This document shows positions 17,988 to 26,471 of a DNA stretch of 64,000 nucleotides, piece by piece; position 1 is the stretch's first letter, and each line of letters starts with the position of its first letter. Origin of the DNA: Clostridia bacterium (GTDB lineage Bacteria > Bacillota_A > Clostridia > Christensenellales > Aristaeellaceae); contig JAFUPT010000101.1 in NCBI GenBank assembly GCA_017481065.1, positions 1-64,000 of the forward strand, read 5' to 3'. The position numbers and the translations under genes are program-made. Below the pieces are notes generated by a model, which ran no database searches, was not told the DNA's origin, and was given only the letters and a program-made list of their open reading frames with translations.

Positions 17988-18386
17988 TCAGTGGCATCCT
18001 CCGCAGGTAGCGCAGCTGCCGGTGCAATCGCCGCCGTCCTCGGTCATGCGGCCGGTGACGATGAACTGCAGCACCTGGTTGATCTGGCCGATCACGGAAT
18101 TGAATTCCGCGCGGGCAGCGGTGAGGTTGGCGATGTCGTCCACCATCTGCAGGCGCTGCTGGATCTCGTCCATCTCATCGGAAAGGCGCTTCATCATGAT
18201 GGGATCGGGATTTTCCTCCTCCATGGCCTCCTGGATGTGGCTGCGCTTCTCGAGGTACTGGGCCATCAGCTCAGCGCCCTCGACATTCTGCATGGCCTTC
18301 TCCTCGGCCGCGCGCATGTTCTGATAAACTTCACTCTGCAGCAGGGCCTCGCCCAGCTCACGGGTCTTTTCAAAGATCATATCCAT
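17988..18386 (-). CDS. ricA: YlbF/YmcA-family protein, RicA-like
   Basis: 132-residue helical protein of the Com_YlbF family. Family members form the RicA-RicF-RicT complex that acts with RNase Y in mRNA maturation and promotes competence and sporulation in Bacillus. The body (about 1-115) is amphipathic helix. The C-terminus ends in a cysteine cluster, DCTGSCATCGGCH, in line with the reported iron-sulfur clusters of the complex. Location directly after miaB and before mutS/mutL matches B. subtilis ymcA, which supports RicA over the paralogue YlbF. AAGGAGG lies before the ATG. Partners RicF and RicT are not in this window. Confidence 0.8.
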   Translation of the reverse strand: MDMIFEKTRELGEALLQSEVYQNMRAAEEKAMQNVEGAELMAQYLEKRSHIQEAMEEENPDPIMMKRLSDEMDEIQQRLQMVDDIANLTAARAEFNSVIGQINQVLQFIVTGRMTEDGGDCTGSCATCGGCH

Positions 18387-18398
18387 GTTGTATCCTCC

Positions 18399-19787
18399 TT
18401 AAATCAATTTGCCGCGCAGGGTGTTGCGCCCGGCGCTGGTGATTTCCACTTCCACAAACTTGCCCACAAGATCGGCGCTTCCTTCGAAGTTCACCATGTG
18501 GGATCTCGGGGTCTTGCCGCCGACGGAGCCTGCATCCCTCGCGGACGCGCCGTCCACCAGCACAATTTCCCTCTTCCCGATCTGCTCGCAGAGGATTTCG
18601 TAGGCAATATTCTGCTGCAGATCGATCAGCCGCTGGATGCGCTCGCTCTTTTCCTCCGCGGTAACCGGATCGGGCATGGCTGCCGCCCGGGTGCCGGTGC
18701 GGGGGGAATAGATGAAGGTGTAGCTGGCGTCGAAGCGCACTTCGCGTACCAGGGACATGGTATCCTCAAACTGGGCCTCTGTTTCTCCTGGGAAGCCCAC
18801 GATGATATCGCTGGTAAGGCCGATGCCGGGGCGGGCCTTGCGCAGCTTTTCAACGAGTCCAAGGTAGTGCTCGCGGGTATAGCGGCGGTTCATCTCCCTG
18901 AGAATATCATTATTGCCAGCCTGCACAGGAAGATGCAGGTGGGGCATCAGGTGCTTAAGCTCTCCGTAGGCGGCGATCAGCTCATCGGAGAGATCCTTGG
19001 GATGGGAGGTCATAAAGCGGATGCGCGGCACGCCCAGCCTGTCCAGCTTGTAGAGCAGGTTGGCAAACTCCGCGCCGCCGCCGCGATAGGAATTCACGTT
19101 CTGGCCAAGCAGCGTAATCTCCTTCGCGCCGGTATCCAGCAGACGCTTTGCCTCCTCCAGCACATCCTCCGGATCGCGGCTCCGCTCCCTGCCGCGCACA
19201 TAGGGCACGATGCAGTAGGAGCAGAAATTGTTGCAGCCATACATGATGTTCACAAATGCGCTGTGGGCGCAGCTGCGCTTTTCAGGCATGCCCTCCACCA
19301 CCTCGCCGTCGATATCCATCACTTCCACAATGGGCTTATCTTCCATCAGGCGGCGGCAGATGTATTCCGGCAGCATGTAGAGATTGTGGGTGCCGTAGAT
19401 CACATCGATGAAGGGATAGCGCTTCTTCATGGTGGCCGCCATATCCTTCTCCTGGGTCATGCAGCCGCCCACGCAGATCATCAGATCCGGCTTTTCCCGC
19501 TTCAATTCCTTCAGCCAGATCACATTGCCCAGCGCCTTGTTCTCGGCATTTTCCCGCACGCAGCAGGTGTTGTAGAGGATGAGATCGGCTTGCTCCCGCA
19601 CATCCTCGCGCCGCATGCCCATTTCCTCCAGCATGCCCGCGATGGATTCTGAATCGCGCGCGTTCATCTGGCAGCCCATGGACACGATGTGGTAGCTCTG
19701 CGGGCGTTTCTTCATCTCCCACACAGCATGCATGAATTCCCGCTGGCGGATCATCTCCTCCTGCGGCACAACCGGACGTTCTTTCAT
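18399..19787 (-). CDS. miaB: tRNA-i6A37 methylthiotransferase
   Basis: Radical SAM enzyme that adds a methylthio group to i6A37 of tRNA after MiaA. In the 462-residue protein the N-terminal UPF0004 domain has cluster ligands at Cys39, Cys75 or 76 and Cys109 (MGCQMN, NTCC, GGCM). The radical SAM motif CNNFCSYC is at 185-192, followed by PYVRGRERSR, and a C-terminal TRAM domain ends the protein. Having miaA in the same run places both steps of the ms2i6A pathway together. ricA follows after 12 bp and the rng stop is 20 bp upstream. Confidence 0.96.
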   Translation of the reverse strand: MKERPVVPQEEMIRQREFMHAVWEMKKRPQSYHIVSMGCQMNARDSESIAGMLEEMGMRREDVREQADLILYNTCCVRENAENKALGNVIWLKELKREKPDLMICVGGCMTQEKDMAATMKKRYPFIDVIYGTHNLYMLPEYICRRLMEDKPIVEVMDIDGEVVEGMPEKRSCAHSAFVNIMYGCNNFCSYCIVPYVRGRERSRDPEDVLEEAKRLLDTGAKEITLLGQNVNSYRGGGAEFANLLYKLDRLGVPRIRFMTSHPKDLSDELIAAYGELKHLMPHLHLPVQAGNNDILREMNRRYTREHYLGLVEKLRKARPGIGLTSDIIVGFPGETEAQFEDTMSLVREVRFDASYTFIYSPRTGTRAAAMPDPVTAEEKSERIQRLIDLQQNIAYEILCEQIGKREIVLVDGASARDAGSVGGKTPRSHMVNFEGSADLVGKFVEVEITSAGRNTLRGKLI

Positions 19788-19806
19788 GGTTTATCCTCTT
19801 CTCCAA

Positions 19807-21243
19807 TCAGGAATTTGGCAGTATTTCGTAGTTCAGCTCTCTTCCGCCCTCCTCGAGGACGCAATTCTCAGGAATGCCGATGGTGCAAATCCAGTCCAGC
19901 ACCCGCTTGTCCGCAAGGATGCGGTAATTCAGCCTGTCCCCTGCGCGGCGCTTTCTCCAGATATCCCGTATGATGCGGTAGGCAATGCTCTCGTGGGTCC
20001 ATTCCCGCCCCGCGGCAAGGCAGGCGGAGCAATCCCGCATCAGCTGCTTGCTGAGAGGCCGGCGCACCTTTTTGCGGGTCATCTCAACAAGGCCCAGCGC
20101 CGTCATACCCAGCACATTCGTGCGGTTGCGGTCGTTTGAAAGCGCCTGCCGCAGGTGCTCGATCAGCGCATCCCGGTTTTCCACCGTCTCCATATCGATG
20201 AAATCGATGATCACGATGCCGCCGATGTCCCGCAGCCGCAGCTGCCGGGCAATTTCATCCGCCGCCTCGCAGTTGATCTGGAAGATGGTCTCCTCCAGGG
20301 ATTTTTTGCCGGTGAATTTGCCGGTGTTTACATCAACCACCGTCATAGCCTCGGTTTCATCGATCACGATCGTGCCGCCGCTCTTCAAATACACATGCCG
20401 GTCAAAGGCCCGCTCGAGCTGGGCGTCCACGCGCAGAAGGTCGAAAAGCGGCGTTTCGGTCTTCACCAGTTCAACCCGTTCGGCATATTCCGGCGTGAAC
20501 AGCGCGGCGCAGTCCCGCAGTTCGAAATAAATCTCCGGATCATCCGTGCGGACCGCCTCTATGCTCTCGTCCATCAAATCCCGCAGCGCGCGGATCACGA
20601 TGCTTCCATCGTTCTGGATGAGCCGCGGCTTCGCGCTGTGGCTGCCTTCGGTCTGGATGCGCTTCCAGATGCGCAGCAGGCGCTCAAAATCCGCCCGGAT
20701 CTGCGCTTCATCCGCTCCTTCCGCAGCAGTGCGCACGATGATGCCCGCGCCGAACTGCTTCGATATGCGGTTCGCGGCTGCGTAGAGGCGCTCCCTCTCG
20801 GCGGAATCGCCGATCTTCTTGGAAACCCCAGCGTATTCGATGGTGGGCAGCAGCACGCACAGCCTTCCCGGCAGCGTGACGCTTCCGGAGACGCGCGGCC
20901 CCTTGCTGCCGCCGGGCTCTTTCACTACCTGCACCAGAATCATCTGGCCGGGTCGCACGATCTTTTCAATCCGCGCCCTTTCCAGCCTGTCGCGCAGGCC
21001 ATCCTCGCCCCGGGTATCGATGCAGATATCCCCGGCATAGAGAAAGGCATTCTTGCTCATGCCGATATCCACAAAGGCGGCGTTCATGCCGGGCAGCACA
21101 TTCTGCACCCGCCCAACATAGATATTCCCGGCGAGCTTGGCGCGGCCTTCCCGCTCGTAGTAAATCTCGCAGAGGCGCTTATCCTCCAATATAGCGAGCC
21201 GCGTCTGGCTGGAAACGCGCTCCAGCAGCATCTCCCGCTTCAT
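19807..21243 (-). CDS. rng: Ribonuclease E/G family protein
   Basis: Single-strand-specific endoribonuclease for rRNA and mRNA processing. The 478-residue protein is of RNase G size, with an S1-like domain (GNIYVGRVQNVLPGMNAAFVDI, split here: GNIYVGRV and NAAFVDIG), the catalytic acidic motifs TVVDVNTGKF and IIDFIDM, and a CSAC pair equivalent to the Zn-link of the family. It lacks the long C-terminal scaffold of proteobacterial RNase E. GGAG lies 7 nt before the ATG and the stop of the DUF2344 gene touches it. The trio radical SAM-DUF2344-rng is a common clostridial arrangement. Confidence 0.94.
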   Translation of the reverse strand: MKREMLLERVSSQTRLAILEDKRLCEIYYEREGRAKLAGNIYVGRVQNVLPGMNAAFVDIGMSKNAFLYAGDICIDTRGEDGLRDRLERARIEKIVRPGQMILVQVVKEPGGSKGPRVSGSVTLPGRLCVLLPTIEYAGVSKKIGDSAERERLYAAANRISKQFGAGIIVRTAAEGADEAQIRADFERLLRIWKRIQTEGSHSAKPRLIQNDGSIVIRALRDLMDESIEAVRTDDPEIYFELRDCAALFTPEYAERVELVKTETPLFDLLRVDAQLERAFDRHVYLKSGGTIVIDETEAMTVVDVNTGKFTGKKSLEETIFQINCEAADEIARQLRLRDIGGIVIIDFIDMETVENRDALIEHLRQALSNDRNRTNVLGMTALGLVEMTRKKVRRPLSKQLMRDCSACLAAGREWTHESIAYRIIRDIWRKRRAGDRLNYRILADKRVLDWICTIGIPENCVLEEGGRELNYEILPNS

Positions 21244-21244
21244 G

Positions 21245-21913
21245 TTACAGCTCCATCAGCGGACGCAGGCCGCCTTCAGCGTCCTTGCCCAGCAGGCACA
21301 ACCGGTGCACCCGCACGCCGACCTCCTCGATCCCCGCCATTTTGGCGAGGGTTTTGGCCAGCAGGTCGGCCTTCAGATTTTCCTTCTCGGTGAGCATTAC
21401 GCGGCAATTGAAGCCGTCTTCGCATGCCTCAAGGGAGAGCACCATCGGGCGTATATTCACTTCCTTCTCGCCGGACTTGCTCTTCTTCATGGCGAGCACG
21501 GTATCCTTTTCAAGGAAGGCGGGAATCTGCGCGGCGATCTTTTCCGCATCTTCCCCGGCGATGGAGACATGGTAATCCGAAGCAAATACCTGCGCCATGG
21601 CGGAGGGACGGCGGTCGTCCACCAGCTTTACCTCCAGCACAGGCAGATCATCCGGCAGCGCGAATTTCATCGCCTCCTCGCAGCGGCGGCGGCCCATGGG
21701 CGCGCTCAGGCGCACATCCAGCACCTCATAATCGCTGGTCCAGCCCAGCGCCAGCGCCGAGCCGAAGGCCATCAGCGGATGGGGATTGAAGCCCTCGGAA
21801 TATTTGATCGGCAGTCCCGTGCGGTTGAGCGCCATGTGCAGGAAGCGCTGCAAATCCAGGTGGGAGATAAAGCGAAGCCTCGGATTCTTGCCGAAGCGAA
21901 CCAGCATCCTCAT
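21245..21913 (-). CDS. DUF2344 (TIGR03936) radical-SAM-associated protein
   Basis: 222-residue protein of the DUF2344 family, nearly always encoded next to the TIGR03960 radical SAM protein and RNase E/G. It begins MRMLVRFGKNPRLRFISHLD, the family hallmark, and contains GFNPHPLMAFGSALALG. Its function is unknown; a role with the radical SAM protein in RNA or protein modification is inferred from constant association. The start at 21913 overlaps the upstream stop (ATGA) with GGGGG 7 nt before it. Confidence 0.88.
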   Translation of the reverse strand: MRMLVRFGKNPRLRFISHLDLQRFLHMALNRTGLPIKYSEGFNPHPLMAFGSALALGWTSDYEVLDVRLSAPMGRRRCEEAMKFALPDDLPVLEVKLVDDRRPSAMAQVFASDYHVSIAGEDAEKIAAQIPAFLEKDTVLAMKKSKSGEKEVNIRPMVLSLEACEDGFNCRVMLTEKENLKADLLAKTLAKMAGIEEVGVRVHRLCLLGKDAEGGLRPLMEL

Positions 21914-23754
21914 TTGCAAGCCCCCTCATATCGATTCATTCCGCAGCCGACGCAGCCCTTGCGGCAGTCCTGCGTGCGCTCGCCCTTGAGCGCCTTGTTC
22001 CATTCGCGCTTCAAAAATTCCTTGGTAACGCCCGCATCCAGGTGGTCCCAGGGCAGGATTTCTTCGAGATCATGATTCCGCAGCGCGTAGAAATCGGGAT
22101 CAACGCCCTCCTCCTTGAAGGCCTCGAGCCAGATATCGTGGCGGTACTGGTCGCTCCATCCGTCGAAGCGGCAGCCCATCTTCCATGCGCGCTCCATCAC
22201 ATCGGCAAGCCGCCTGTCTCCCCGGGCGAACACGGCCTCGATGTAGCTCAGGTCATGGGCGTGGTATTTGAAATCAACGCCCTTCACCTTGCGCAGCTCT
22301 TCCTTCAAAAGCTGCTGGCGGCGGATTACGGTTTCGCCGTCCAGCTGACCATGCCACTGGAAGGGCGTGAAATTCTTGGGTACGAACACCGATGCGCTCA
22401 CCGTGATGCGCAGGCCCGGCGCACGCTTCTCCTTGGGTACGGAGAAATAGCAATCCCGCACCTTGCGGGCGAGGTCGGCAATGCCGAGCACATCCTCGTC
22501 GGTCTCGGTAGGCAGGCCGATCATGAAGTACAGCTTCACGGCGGACCAGCCCTGCTCGAAGGCGTCGGTCACGGAGCGAACCAAATCCTCCTCGGTAACG
22601 CCCTTGTTGATCACATCGCGCAGCCGCTGGGTACCCGCCTCGGGAGCGAGGGTCAGCGCAGTCTTGCGCACCTTCTGGGTCTCCTTCAGGGTATCGGTCA
22701 GGATCGCATCGATGCGCTGGCTGGGCAGGGAAATCTTCACCCGCTTCTTGGCAAACTTTTCCACCATCTGGTGGGCCAGCTGCGGCAGGCAGGAATAATC
22801 GCCGCTGGAGAGGCTCATCAGGGAAATCTCATCATAACCGGTGTTGTGCACCAGCTTTTCCGCAAGGTCCATCAGCTTCTCCATCTTCCGCTCGCGCACG
22901 GGGCGGTAAATCATGCCTGCCTGGCAGAAGCGGCAACCGCGGGTACAGCCGCGGAAGATTTCCAGCATGATGCGGTTGTGCACGATCTCGCCGTAGGGAA
23001 CGATCAGCTTATCGGGGTAATCCACCTCGTTCAAATCCTTCACCATGGCCTTCTTTACCACAGCAGGCGCGCCGGAGCCTTCCTTCGGAGCGATGGCCTT
23101 CACGGTGCCATCTTCGTTATAGGAAATATCGTAAAGGGAGGGCACATAGATTCCCGGAATCTCCGCCGCCATTTTGAGGTATTCTTCCCTCGGCAGGCCG
23201 CTTGCCTTCCACTTCTTGTATACATCGATGGTTGCAAGGGTCTCCTCCTCGCCGTCGCCAATGGCCACCAAATCCACAAAGGGCGCAATGGGCTCGGCAT
23301 TGAAGGCGCAGGGGCCGCCCACGATCACGAAGGGATCATCCTCTCCCCTGTCCTCCCGGCGCAGCGGAATGCCCGCAAGATCCAAAGATTCCAGGATATT
23401 GGTAAAGCTCATCTCGTACTGGAGGGTGATGCCCAGGATGTCAAACTGCTTCACCGGCGTGCGGCTTTCCAGGGTAAAGAGCGGAATATTTTCCTTCCGC
23501 ATCTCCGCAGACATATCCACCCAGGGAGTAAACACGCGCTCGCACCACACATCATCCCGCTTGTTCAGCAGGTGGTAGAGGATGCGCATGCCGAGGTGGC
23601 TCATGCCCACCTCGTAGGTATCCGGGAACAGGAAGGCATAGCGCACATCCACTTCCTCCGGATTCTTCATCACGGCGCCGTATTCGCCGCCCATATATCG
23701 AACCGGCTTCTGGATTTTCAGAAAGAGTTCTTCAATGCGATCGGAAAGATTCAC
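21910..23754 (-). CDS. TIGR03960 B12-binding-domain radical SAM protein
   Basis: 614-residue protein. The N-terminal region (about 40-180) resembles a B12-binding domain without its cobalamin histidine clearly visible. The radical SAM motif CTRGCRFC lies at Cys270, Cys274 and Cys277. A C-terminal extension ends with RKGCVGCGMNR. The reaction is unknown; the gene is conserved with DUF2344 and rng in Firmicutes. It starts with GTG, supported by AGGAGG 7 nt upstream, and opens the nine-gene run down to the YnbB-like gene. Confidence 0.92.
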   Translation of the reverse strand: MNLSDRIEELFLKIQKPVRYMGGEYGAVMKNPEEVDVRYAFLFPDTYEVGMSHLGMRILYHLLNKRDDVWCERVFTPWVDMSAEMRKENIPLFTLESRTPVKQFDILGITLQYEMSFTNILESLDLAGIPLRREDRGEDDPFVIVGGPCAFNAEPIAPFVDLVAIGDGEEETLATIDVYKKWKASGLPREEYLKMAAEIPGIYVPSLYDISYNEDGTVKAIAPKEGSGAPAVVKKAMVKDLNEVDYPDKLIVPYGEIVHNRIMLEIFRGCTRGCRFCQAGMIYRPVRERKMEKLMDLAEKLVHNTGYDEISLMSLSSGDYSCLPQLAHQMVEKFAKKRVKISLPSQRIDAILTDTLKETQKVRKTALTLAPEAGTQRLRDVINKGVTEEDLVRSVTDAFEQGWSAVKLYFMIGLPTETDEDVLGIADLARKVRDCYFSVPKEKRAPGLRITVSASVFVPKNFTPFQWHGQLDGETVIRRQQLLKEELRKVKGVDFKYHAHDLSYIEAVFARGDRRLADVMERAWKMGCRFDGWSDQYRHDIWLEAFKEEGVDPDFYALRNHDLEEILPWDHLDAGVTKEFLKREWNKALKGERTQDCRKGCVGCGMNRYEGACK

Positions 23755-23789
23755 AGTTAAACCTCCTAAGGTACATAACTATCCGATTA

Positions 23790-23818
23790 ACTCTACCATG
23801 AAATCCGCTTTTCTTCAA
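23790..23818 (-). promoter_or_regulatory. Promoter of the radical SAM-rng-miaB-mutSL-miaA run
   Basis: Minus strand TTGAAG, 17 nt, TAGAGT, ending about 36 nt before the GTG start. The spacing is ideal and the -10 weak. Confidence 0.55.
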
Positions 23819-23857
23819 CCTGCAAATGTTAAATCAGATAATTCTACAAATTGGCTC

Positions 23858-23886
23858 TTGACGATTCTCCACAAAAGGAATATCAT
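23858..23886 (+). promoter_or_regulatory. Promoter of the lysA-like gene
   Basis: TTGACG, 17 nt, TATCAT, about 27 nt before the start codon. Divergent from the promoter at 23790-23818. Confidence 0.75.
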
Positions 23887-23913
23887 AGTGCATAAACTTA
23901 CAATGGATGGATT

Positions 23914-25185
23914 ATGATTATGCAAAAGAGAGCCTTTGCCAGCCTTGAAAAGCTGCGCGAAATTGAAAAGGTATATCCCACCCCGTTCCACCTCTACAAT
24001 GAGGCGGGCATTCGCAATACCGCTAAGGCCATGAACGCTGCCTTCTCCTGGAATAAGGGCTTCAAGGAGTATTACGCCGTGAAGGCCTGCCCGAACCCCT
24101 TCATCCTGAAAATCCTGAAGGAAGAGGGCTGCGGCGTGGACTGCGCCTCCATTCCCGAGCTGATGCTGGCCCAGGCCTGCGGCTTCGAGGGCGATGAAAT
24201 CATGTTCTCCTCCAATGAAACCAAGCCGGAGGAATATGTCTATGCCCGCAAGGTGAACGCCATCATCAACCTGGATGATATTACCCACATCGATTTCCTG
24301 GCGGAAAACGGCGGCCTCCCGGAGAAGATCTGCCTGCGCTTCAATCCCGGCGGAGACCTCACCATCGGCGCCACCTGCATGGGCCATCCCGAGGAATCCA
24401 AATATGGCATGACCCGCGATCAGATTTTTGAAGCTGTGAAGATCATGATGGGCCGCGGCGTGAAGTCCTTTGCAATCCATGCCCTGCTGGCCAGCAACGC
24501 CATCGAGCCCCACTACTATCCCGAAAACGCCGCCCTGCTCTTCGGCCTCGCCGCCGACCTGCATAAAGAGCTCGGCGCGGATATCTTCATGGTAAACCTC
24601 TCCGGCGGCGTGGGCATCGCCTACCGCCCGGAGGACGAAACCCCGGATATCGCCGAGGTCGGCGCAGGCGTAAAGGAAGTTTACGAGCGCATCTTCGCCG
24701 CAAACGGCATGGAAAATGTGCGCGTGGGTTCCGAGCTCGGCCGCTACATCACCGGCCCCCACGGCATCCTGGTCTCCACCGCCATCCATGAAAAGCACAT
24801 CTACCGCGAGTACATCGGCGTAAACGCCTGCGCCTGCGATCTGATGCGCCCCGCCATCTACGGCGCTTACCACCACATCACTATCCCCGGCAAGGAGGAT
24901 GCCCCCTGCGACCATGTTTACGATGTGGTCGGCTCCCTGTGCGAGAACAACGATAAGTTCGCCGTGCAGCGCCAGCTGCCGAAGATTGATATGGGCGATC
25001 TGGTAGTGATCCACGATACCGGCGCCCACGGCTATGCCATGGGCTACAACTACAACGGCAAGCTGAAATCCGCAGAGATCCTGCTCCACCCGGACGGAAC
25101 CTTCTCCATGATCCGCCGCGCGGAAACGCCGAGGGATTACTTCTCCACCTTCGATTTCTGCGATATTATGAAGGATTTCATGTAG
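23914..25185 (+). CDS. Diaminopimelate decarboxylase-family protein (LysA-like)
   Basis: Fold-type III PLP decarboxylase of 423 residues. The N-terminal barrel has YYAVKACPNP with the PLP lysine; NLSGGVGIAYRPEDETPDI corresponds to the phosphate-binding glycines. The C-terminal domain has GSLCENND in place of the usual CESxD and HDTGAHGYAMGYNYNGKLKS in place of GAYGxSMxSNYN. These signatures support a LysA-type enzyme making L-lysine from meso-DAP, but the variant motifs and lack of other lysine genes nearby leave an alternative amino-acid decarboxylase possible. It starts at ATG 23914 or 23920; ribosome site weak (GGATGG). Confidence 0.82.
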   Translation: MIMQKRAFASLEKLREIEKVYPTPFHLYNEAGIRNTAKAMNAAFSWNKGFKEYYAVKACPNPFILKILKEEGCGVDCASIPELMLAQACGFEGDEIMFSSNETKPEEYVYARKVNAIINLDDITHIDFLAENGGLPEKICLRFNPGGDLTIGATCMGHPEESKYGMTRDQIFEAVKIMMGRGVKSFAIHALLASNAIEPHYYPENAALLFGLAADLHKELGADIFMVNLSGGVGIAYRPEDETPDIAEVGAGVKEVYERIFAANGMENVRVGSELGRYITGPHGILVSTAIHEKHIYREYIGVNACACDLMRPAIYGAYHHITIPGKEDAPCDHVYDVVGSLCENNDKFAVQRQLPKIDMGDLVVIHDTGAHGYAMGYNYNGKLKSAEILLHPDGTFSMIRRAETPRDYFSTFDFCDIMKDFM

Positions 25186-25187
25186 TT

Positions 25188-25220
25188 TAAAAGGAACGGT
25201 CTCTTGACCGTTCCTTCTTT
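25188..25220. terminator. Terminator between convergent lysA-like and lysE genes
   Basis: AAGGAACGGTC, TCTT loop, GACCGTTCCTT (25191-25216), followed by CTTTA on plus and TTTAAACT on minus. It serves both convergent genes. Confidence 0.88.
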
Positions 25221-25800
25221 ATAGGAATAACGATGCCGCGCAGTATACCAGCGCCAGCGCCATAAGCGCGTTGATGATTCTTCCATGCCTGGCAAACAGC
25301 TTTCGAAACGCCGATCCAAAGGCTGACCAGAGCAGCGTGAATGCAAAGCCGATGAAAGCCAGCAGCAGCGAAAAGAGCAGCAGCGACAGCATCCGGCCCT
25401 GATAGTGCGGCAGTATGTAAGCCTCCATGGACATAATGCAGTACAGGTATGCCTTCGGGTTGATAAACTGTAAGAAGACGCCGGAGAGAAAGCCGTCCCG
25501 GGAATGATTTTCCTCGATGTTGCCGTCGCTTCGGAAGGTCTCCCAGGCGAGATAGAGCATATACAGCGCGCCAACCACCAGCATGGGCAGCTTGATCTTG
25601 GGAATCCAGCTGCTGAGCAGATTGCAGAATATAGTGCAGAGCACGGAAACCGCAGAAAAGCCCAGCCAGATTCCAAGGTTGAAGGGCAGCGCCCGACGGA
25701 AACCCATGCGGCTGCCGTTGGACATGGACATGATGTTGTTCGGACCGGGTGTAACGGCGGTGACCATCGCATAGGTCAAAAACGTGAACCAGCTGAACAT
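25219..25800 (-). CDS. LysE/RhtB-family amino-acid exporter
   Basis: 193-residue membrane protein with about six helices and the family N-terminal signature TAVTPGPNNIMSMSNG; INPKAYLY is also typical. Members export basic or neutral amino acids; the substrate is not readable here. I took the ATG at 25800 because GGAGG lies about 10 nt before it and the family begins there. It is divergent from an XRE-cupin regulator with a 15-bp inverted repeat in between, and convergent with the lysA-like gene, which hints at an amino-acid overflow role. Confidence 0.9.
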   Translation of the reverse strand: MFSWFTFLTYAMVTAVTPGPNNIMSMSNGSRMGFRRALPFNLGIWLGFSAVSVLCTIFCNLLSSWIPKIKLPMLVVGALYMLYLAWETFRSDGNIEENHSRDGFLSGVFLQFINPKAYLYCIMSMEAYILPHYQGRMLSLLLFSLLLAFIGFAFTLLWSAFGSAFRKLFARHGRIINALMALALVYCAASLFL

Positions 25801-25825
25801 GATTGACTTTCCTCCATTTGCATGA

Positions 25826-25883
25826 TAATATACTTGTAGTCCGATATGTCGGATTTCCATTATATTGTACTACAAGTATATTA
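25826..25883. promoter_or_regulatory. 15-bp inverted repeat, likely operator between lysE and the XRE-cupin gene
   Basis: TAATATACTTGTAGT (25826-25840) and its exact complement ACTACAAGTATATTA (25869-25883), 28 bp apart, fill the 104-bp space between the divergent genes. A smaller pair, CCGA/TCGG, lies inside. The space is very AT-rich and must contain both promoters, so the repeat is well placed for a repressor of both genes. Confidence 0.65.
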
Positions 25884-25904
25884 TATTGTCAACAGAGGTT
25901 TTTT

Positions 25905-26456
25905 ATGGATATCACCAGCGCAGTCGCCGCGAATGCCAGGGCCGTTCGCGAACAGAAGAAGCTCACCCTTGACGCCGCCGCCGAGATCACCGGGGTTTCC
26001 CGCAGCATGCTCGCCCAGATTGAAAAGGGCGATGTGAACCCTACGATTTCCGTGCTCTGGAAGATCGCCAACGGCTATAAGGTTTCCTTCACCAGCCTGA
26101 TCGAAAGCCGCGGGGGTGATACAAGCGTCATCCGTGCCGGCGATACCCGCCCGCTCTCCGAGGATGGCGGCCGCTACGTCAACTATCCCACCTTCGCCTT
26201 TGATGAACAAAAGCTGTTCGAATGCTACCGCATCCTGATTCAGGAGGGCGGCTTTCTTGCCGCACAGCCGCATCTGAAGGGCTCGGAGGAGTATATCACG
26301 GTATTTTCCGGCGATGCTGAAATCACTATCGGCGGAGAGACTCACCGCCTTTCAAAGGGCGATTCCATTCGCTTCCGTGCCGATGTTCCTCATGCTTACA
26401 GAAATGCCGGCTCCGGAAGCGCAGAGCTGAGCATGCTGATTTATTACAACAAATGA
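25905..26456 (+). CDS. XRE-family regulator with C-terminal cupin domain
   Basis: 183-residue transcription factor. An XRE helix-turn-helix occupies about residues 10-65 (LTLDAAAEITGVSRSMLAQI, EKGDVNPTISVLWKIA) and a ligand-binding cupin barrel about 105-183 (SEEYITVFSGDAEITIGG, SIRFRADVPHAYRN). Such proteins usually sense a small metabolite and control adjacent genes. The ATG at 25905 has AGAGG about 8 nt upstream. It is divergent from the LysE exporter, the probable target, and is followed 15 bp later by a nucleoside phosphorylase gene. Confidence 0.9.
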   Translation: MDITSAVAANARAVREQKKLTLDAAAEITGVSRSMLAQIEKGDVNPTISVLWKIANGYKVSFTSLIESRGGDTSVIRAGDTRPLSEDGGRYVNYPTFAFDEQKLFECYRILIQEGGFLAAQPHLKGSEEYITVFSGDAEITIGGETHRLSKGDSIRFRADVPHAYRNAGSGSAELSMLIYYNK

Positions 26457-26471
26457 GTTGGGGGAATGAAT

